This document shows positions 58,734 through 64,000 of a stretch of DNA of 64,000 bases, piece after piece. A program made the position numbers and the translations under genes. Every line of letters begins with the position of its first letter. Position 1 is the stretch's first letter. Source of the stretch: Marsupella aquatica. Its lineage: Eukaryota; Marchantiophyta. Below the pieces are notes generated by a model. The model was given only the letters and a program-made list of their open reading frames with translations, ran no database searches and was not told the DNA's origin. The stretch is taken from assembly GCA_973895155.1 (NCBI GenBank), contig OZ316894.1, positions 5,208,001-5,272,000 of the forward strand. Direction: 5' to 3'.

Positions 58734-58929
58734 CCCCTGAAGTTACCTCTCATAGTTAGGAAAAGATGTCCCATGAAGTTACTTCTCATGGTTAAGGAAA
58801 AGATGTCACTGTAATGCAACCTCACCTTACTCGAACTGCCAAGGAGGCTTCCCACCAGATGAGATTTTGTAGAGCACACTATGAGAAAGAAATAGTAGGA
58901 TTGCACATTGTAGTGTTTAGAAAGATACA

Positions 58930-59315
58930 ATTTCATATACTCTGAGTCCCTTTAATTTTCAGGCACTCTCTCATGAGTTCCCTATCAGTCAAATTATTAC
59001 TCACTCCCCATCAGCTGTCTTGCTCGTTTATAAAACTCTATCAGGCACTTCCCACTAGGCAATTTCTTCTGGGCTGATCTTGCTGAAAGGCCTTTTCTTG
59101 CAGTAGTCTTGCCAAGGAGGAAAATTCCACTGAGCTGATCTTGCTGACTCATTGTTTTGCTTGGCCGCCTTTATGACTGAACATTGCTAGGGAAAAGAAT
59201 CCACTTGTCCAAACTTGTTGATTCACCCCTTCAACTCGGCAGTCCTGCTGAGGAGGACCGTTCATTACAAAAAGCACTGATGGAAAGAGTGATACCTGAT
59301 ACCAACAACGGAAAA
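58930..59315 (-). mobile_element. Possible LTR-retrotransposon relic, unit C
   Basis: Third copy of the gag-like, primer-site-like relic (tggtatcagg near 59296). It is equally broken. Confidence 0.33.
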
Positions 59316-61230
59316 CTTAATGGGGTTATGACACTCGAGATATCATGTTAGTTGCATCACTTGGTCTGGGAGTAAGGACGAGTGGAAAGATAGCTAGACT
59401 CCTGAGACACTTACTGACCTGTTGATCACTCAACCTGGCAATTAAAGATTTGCTCTGGAACCAAGCTATGAAGCTACAAAGTACTCTGTAGGTAATGTTT
59501 TGCGTGCTAAGTTGAAGCAACAGGTATGCCCTGTTGCAAGGTTTGAAAAATCTTCCCCATTTGTTGAGAAGAAATGAGCTGCCTCTAATGTATCTTTTAG
59601 AGTTAGTAAATCCTTGAAGGAGGTCTTGCTATGTGCATGGTTGACCAATTTCAGAGGAGAAGCAAAGTGAGATCTTACCAGGGTAATTTCTAGGGTGTTT
59701 TGCTGATTTGCGTAGGCAGTGAATGTTACCATGTGTCAAGGAGGAGATGCTAGAAAATTCATGTGTGCGTCCAAGTACCATTGTCAAGCATTTTTGTCCA
59801 TCCCCGCTTCAACTTGCAAACAATGTCCTATTGGTCTTTTTTCATTTTTTCTTTTCATTCTTTATATATCCCCCACACTAGTGGAAATTACTAATCTGCC
59901 CCAAAAACTAGACTAATTATCAGAGTGCCCCCATTTTGTTAATGGGTTGGCTTAGCTAGACCATACTGACCCAAGATTACTGGCATACCATTGGGTTGTG
60001 CCCCACTTTAATGGCTGGAGGGGGTTAGCTTGGACAAATTATGAGTCTCAATTCACGTGTCCCAAGACAAAATAAGTGGCATCTTGGGCTTGTCTAGTCT
60101 GATTAATCCAACCCACATACAAAATGGGGGCAACCTGGTGATTCATTAATTTTGGAGGCAGGTTAGTAAATTTGACTTGTTTGGGGGTAGGAAAGTGAAA
60201 GATGGGTTTTTCCTTTTTAATTTTTTTTAAAAATGTGGGGGAGGGGAAGGGAAACCCTGTCCAAGACAACATTCAAGCCACAAAACTAGCCAGATGTCTC
60301 AGGTTCTATTAAGTTTTTTTCCCCAAATCTTATGAGATTTCTCATTATTTTTCTTGCAGCTTTTGCATTACATGAGACATTACAGAATTCGTTGCAACTT
60401 TTGGTAGCCACAAACTGGAAAGGTTTTTTCTTTAAATTCTGTTGAGCTTGGAACTGTTGGGATATCTAGGTTAAAATACTTATAGTTGCAAACTCCAACA
60501 ACAAAAATCTTCATTTTTTCATTTGAGTTCAAACTTAATTACCTACTGTCTTCCTGGGTCTTTCAAGGGGGCATTCTCTTCAGATAGAAAGTCTGGACCT
60601 TCAATTTGAGTTTCAACCATGAATTTGGAATATTTTTCTGTTGTGGGTCGAACTTACCTACCAACTTCCCCTGAACAGGTGGCCCGGGCATTGTATTTGA
60701 ACAGTGCATGAGGGAGGGAATTCTACTGAAATCAAAAGCCCTACGGTAGACCTTGAGTTTGCCTTTTTCAAACAGTAAGTTCTGGCAAGGATCATATAGA
60801 GCCCTGTTTGAAACATGGCTTAGAACTTTTCTAATGGAGACAAGGTCGTGTTTGTCTCACTCCATTGAAGACAAAGATTGCATGTGCAAACATAACAACA
60901 AAAATTCAATTCACTTGATATACCAAGCCTATCCTCCAACACAAAGTCCAGGTGTTCTATTACAGGATAGCCTCATGTTTTAAGAGATAACACATTTGTC
61001 GGACTCCGTGTTTCTGTAATTTTTCAAGTCTACAATGGATGATAACTTAAATCTAAAAGTTTCAAATCCTCATTTCCATCAATTTTGGGAAAGAGGGACT
61101 TTTCCAGGTCCCTCCTGCGTCCAAATTTTAGGTTTTATATAAATGTTTTCTATAAGGGATTGGAGATGCAAATGTAGAAAAGCTTGATAACCTATTGGAA
61201 TTGTTAAATTCCATAGAAAAGGGATCACAA
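59316..61230. other. Non-coding spacer between units C and D, first part
   Basis: Counterpart of 32536-34440 in unit A. It ends in the target site gggatcacaa where the solo LTR has inserted. The open frame 60753-60983 is not accepted. Confidence 0.5.
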
Positions 61231-61575
61231 TGTTGAGCATAGACGACGATCGCAACGGCAAGCCCATGAACCATCCAACGCACAATAGTCGACACAGAGA
61301 GATATGTGGTTCACCTCCACATGAGGCTACGTCCACGGGAACACACAAGAGCTTTACTGCACTCTAGGCCGACCGGCCATACCAAGCATCCACAACACAA
61401 GCTGTCCCTATCTCTCAACTGGCTTCGTAACAATGAGCCTGAGTTCCTTTTCTCCAAGCAAACACCGCTTGGTTATAGAGTGTGCACAGCATGACTAACG
61501 TAACCAAGTCTACGACTAAGGTTAGCCTTAACTACGGTGCAGTCATGACTCTAGACCTAAGAGTAAATCCTAACA
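61231..61575 (+). mobile_element. Solo LTR (345 bp) with perfect CACAA target duplication
   Basis: The insert begins TGTTGAGCATAGACGACG and ends GTAAATCCTAACA, with the canonical TG...CA ends and the imperfect inverted TGTTG/TAACA common in plant LTRs. It is flanked by cacaa at 61226-61230 and 61576-61580. Unit A has the empty site gggatcacaaacacattcag (34428-34447) with a single cacaa. No internal retroelement sequence is present, so this is a solo LTR left by recombination. A copia-type origin is likely from the terminal sequence but not proven. Confidence 0.93.
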
Positions 61576-61580
61576 CACAA

Positions 61581-62507
61581 ATACATTCAGTTGAATAAAT
61601 AATTTTTGTAAATAATTTTAATTTGAGCAGGTGTTGATTCTAAATCTAGTTTTGTGGATTTTATGCTTAGTAAAAAAGGTCTTAAAACATCAGGCTATCT
61701 ATTCCAGGATAGCCTCATGTTTTAAGAGATAACACTTTTTGTCTCTTAACACTTTTTGTCGGACTCTGTGTTTCTGTAATTTTTCAACTCTACAATGCAT
61801 GTTAACTTAAATCTAAAAGTTTCAAATCCTCATTTCCATCAATTTTGGGAAAGAGGGATTTAACCAGGTCCCTCCTGCGTCTTGTGGACTAGATGGGCAC
61901 CATAGATGGATTTTAGACTTTACCAGCCCATCTGAGGACTAGATGGGCACCATAGATGGATTTTAGACTTTACCAGCCCAACTGACGGTGGATTGTCCAA
62001 AGTATTGAGATGTGGTTACACCTCACACTTGAATGGAGTCCACATCAGGTCCTTCTCCGCTAAGCAGGGTGCGACCACTTGACTCAGAGCATAACTCCAT
62101 CTGAAGAATATATATTAAGCTTTGGTAAGACTTAATATTTTCCTTGATTACAGAAGGAACCCTGTTGGAGCTGAAAAGTGCTTGGTGTGATCTATGAAGT
62201 TCAAGGTACTTAACAAACAAAAAACGTTTTGTACATCTCCAACACTCAATCCTATATACTCAAAATCTTGCATAATCTGGCTTCGTAGAGCATAATTATG
62301 TAGGACTTCACATAGGCTGTAGGACTTCACATAGGCATCCAGTTCGCTAACCAGAAACCAAGTAACAAAAATTAGGTTTTCTGGGCAATATGACATAAAT
62401 TGGGCTAGTGAGAGACTACGTGTGCTAGCGAAGTGGTGTCCATTTGGGTTTTTCCCTCGTATGACAAAAACGTTTGCCAATGCCACCAAAAATTCCTCGC
62501 ATGGTAC
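61581..62507. other. Spacer 3' of HNL-D
   Basis: Shares the second 155-bp repeat (61701-61875) with unit A. Two small tandem duplications are unique to this unit: about 54 bp around gactagatgggcaccataga (61884-61990) and about 21 bp tgtaggacttcacatagg(c) (62299-62336). No gene is seen. Confidence 0.55.
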
Positions 62508-64000
62508 TTATACCCGGCTGCCCTCAACAGGTGGTTTCCTTTCATAACATCTCCTTCCGTGTTTGTCAATGGACACAGACGTCCAGCCCAAACTTTCCAT
62601 TTTCGAGTCGTCAAGTAAGGGACACGCTTTTACGAAAACTCGCATGCCCTCCGTTTTCGTTGTCTGGGACGACTGCTCTGCTTGCAACCTGAGCTCGTCA
62701 CTTTGCTCCCCTTGTGGCAATGCCACTTGAACCGAGTTCGACCTTCCCAAGCTTTCTGGCAGAGTCTTCAGTTTCCAGCAAACCTCAAGCGTGACTTCTT
62801 TCAGAGAAGAGAGTTGCCCCAAACTCTCCGGAAGGCTCACCAACGTACGACAACGGCGGATGGTGAGCCTTTGTAGAGACGAGAGAGTTCCAAGCTCATC
62901 CGGCAATGTCTCCAAACACCACAACAAGTGCAGACTCAGGGCCCTTAATGACGAAAGGCTCCCCAAACCTGCCGGGAGGATCCGTGTCTCCCGCCCTTTG
63001 AGAGTTAGCTCATGTTCAAAGCACCGAAAGTGTTCAAAAAGGTCGGGTGCCTCCTCATGCCCATCACAATCAAATTCAACCTCTTGCAATGATGGAATTT
63101 GTCCGATGCCATCGAGTAGGCTTCTCGCGTTCTTTCCCACCGCAAGAGTCACTTTCTTCAGACACCGAAACTGCCGTACGCTCTCCGGCAGGCTTTCCAA
63201 GCTTCTTGACCGGATAGATAATTCTTCCAGGGAAGAGAGGGTTCCAAAATTGTCGGGCAGCCTCTCCAATTTAGAGGACCCCAATATCAACGTTCGAAGA
63301 GACTTCAGACGGGAAAAGCTGTCTGGTAGGGTCTGCAACAAATTAGCATTATAAATGTACAAGACCTGCAGCTGAAGGAGCTGGCCAAAATCCGCTGGCA
63401 ACCTCTTCAATCTCTTAGCGTTTTCGAGACTCAAGTCTCTCAAATTATGGAGCCCCCCCAAGCTCTCTGGCAGGCAGTCCAAGGTTGATGAATCAATTGA
63501 CAAAAATTCTAGTGAGGAGAGCTTTCCTAAAGTGTCCGGCAACTCCTTCAACTGCGGGCATTGTAATTTGAAAGTTTCCAATAATGAAAGCTCCTCCATA
63601 ATTTCAGGGAGAAGCTTAGCGACCGAAGACTTGAAAGTCAAATGACGCAGTGCATACAACTTACCCACACTCAGAGGCAGAGTCTCCACCCTATCGACAT
63701 TAAGCTCCAATTCCTCCAGTAGAGCAAGCTCTCCTAGGCTTTCGGGCAATATCTCCAATTTTGGACAAACTATCTTTAACTGGCGGAGAGATTTCAGACA
63801 GCAGAAACTTTCAGGTAAAGTCTCTAGGTGCGTAGATGAAATGTACAATTCCTTCAGTGCCGTCCATCCAGCGAAATCGTCGGGCAAGCTCCTTAGTTGT
63901 CCAGCCGTGCTAATGTGAAGTAATTCGAGTCCCGACAGAAGGCTGAAGCTGGGAGGGAGCCTTTCCAGAGCCAGGCCTGTCAAATACAGTACTCGTAGAG
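62508..64000 (-). CDS. HNL-D: 3' part of a fourth receptor (LRR exon), partial
   Basis: The frame is open from the window edge at 64000 to the stop at 62508, about 497 codons covering the last two thirds of the LRR exon and the C-terminal tail (KACPLLDDSKMESLGWTSVS, ending KPPVEGSRV). It aligns without gaps to HNL-B in this part and is closest to HNL-B in the middle LRRs (LQVLYIYNANLLQTLPDSF in both). It differs at exposed LRR sites near the C-terminus (LTIRRCRTLVSLPESLG against LTISYCGTLESLPDSLG). Upstream exons lie beyond the window, so integrity cannot be judged. Confidence 0.9.
   Translation of the reverse strand, partial: LRVLYLTGLALERLPPSFSLLSGLELLHISTAGQLRSLPDDFAGWTALKELYISSTHLETLPESFCCLKSLRQLKIVCPKLEILPESLGELALLEELELNVDRVETLPLSVGKLYALRHLTFKSSVAKLLPEIMEELSLLETFKLQCPQLKELPDTLGKLSSLEFLSIDSSTLDCLPESLGGLHNLRDLSLENAKRLKRLPADFGQLLQLQVLYIYNANLLQTLPDSFSRLKSLRTLILGSSKLERLPDNFGTLSSLEELSIRSRSLESLPESVRQFRCLKKVTLAVGKNARSLLDGIGQIPSLQEVEFDCDGHEEAPDLFEHFRCFEHELTLKGRETRILPAGLGSLSSLRALSLHLLWCLETLPDELGTLSSLQRLTIRRCRTLVSLPESLGQLSSLKEVTLEVCWKLKTLPESLGRSNSVQVALPQGEQSDELRLQAEQSSQTTKTEGMRVFVKACPLLDDSKMESLGWTSVSIDKHGRRCYERKPPVEGSRV

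Overview
The window is nuclear plant DNA with spliceosomal introns, plant-type immune receptors, F-box/kelch fragments and several classes of plant transposons. The main genes combine an alpha/beta-hydrolase of SERAC1/DUF676 type with NB-ARC and LRR domains. That is the hydrolase-NBS-LRR (HNL) receptor class known from liverworts, so a liverwort (Marchantia-like) or another early land plant is the most likely source. This is inferred from domain architecture, not from a species match.

The backbone is a head-to-tail array of a large segmental duplication, with every HNL on the minus strand. Four units are visible: HNL-A (4671-10390, intact), HNL-B (35268-40910, intact), HNL-C (49635-55155, two frameshifts) and HNL-D (62508-64000, 3' part only, running off the window). 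Each complete gene has five exons separated by four phase-0 introns: a short leader, two hydrolase exons, one NB-ARC exon and one LRR exon. Framework residues are nearly invariant between copies, while the solvent-exposed LRR positions differ strongly.

Between HNL genes each unit carries the same secondary content in different states of decay: an F-box/kelch gene (three broken copies), an unidentified broken gene upstream of it, an LTR-retrotransposon relic and a long non-coding block. The bare unit is about 13-15 kb.

Mobile DNA has reshaped the units. Bases 1-4578 are the right part of a PIF/Harbinger element with a broken accessory gene and a transposase carrying three TGA stops. About 13.7 kb (12336-26036) is inserted or substituted in unit A. 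It holds remnants of HNL flanks, inverted-repeat elements, a truncated Ty3/gypsy pol, a 161-bp tandem repeat and a duplicated unidentified element containing arrays of GACGCTT/AAGCGTC hairpins. Unit A's kelch gene is split by a roughly 2-kb palindromic insertion. Unit C carries a Mutator-type MITE with a 10-bp target duplication and a 345-bp solo LTR with a perfect 5-bp target duplication.

Functionally the locus looks like a receptor cluster that diversifies by tandem duplication, unequal recombination and LRR divergence while transposons erode its spacers. Gene models are manual, based on reading frames, splice motifs and agreement between copies; nothing was searched or computed.
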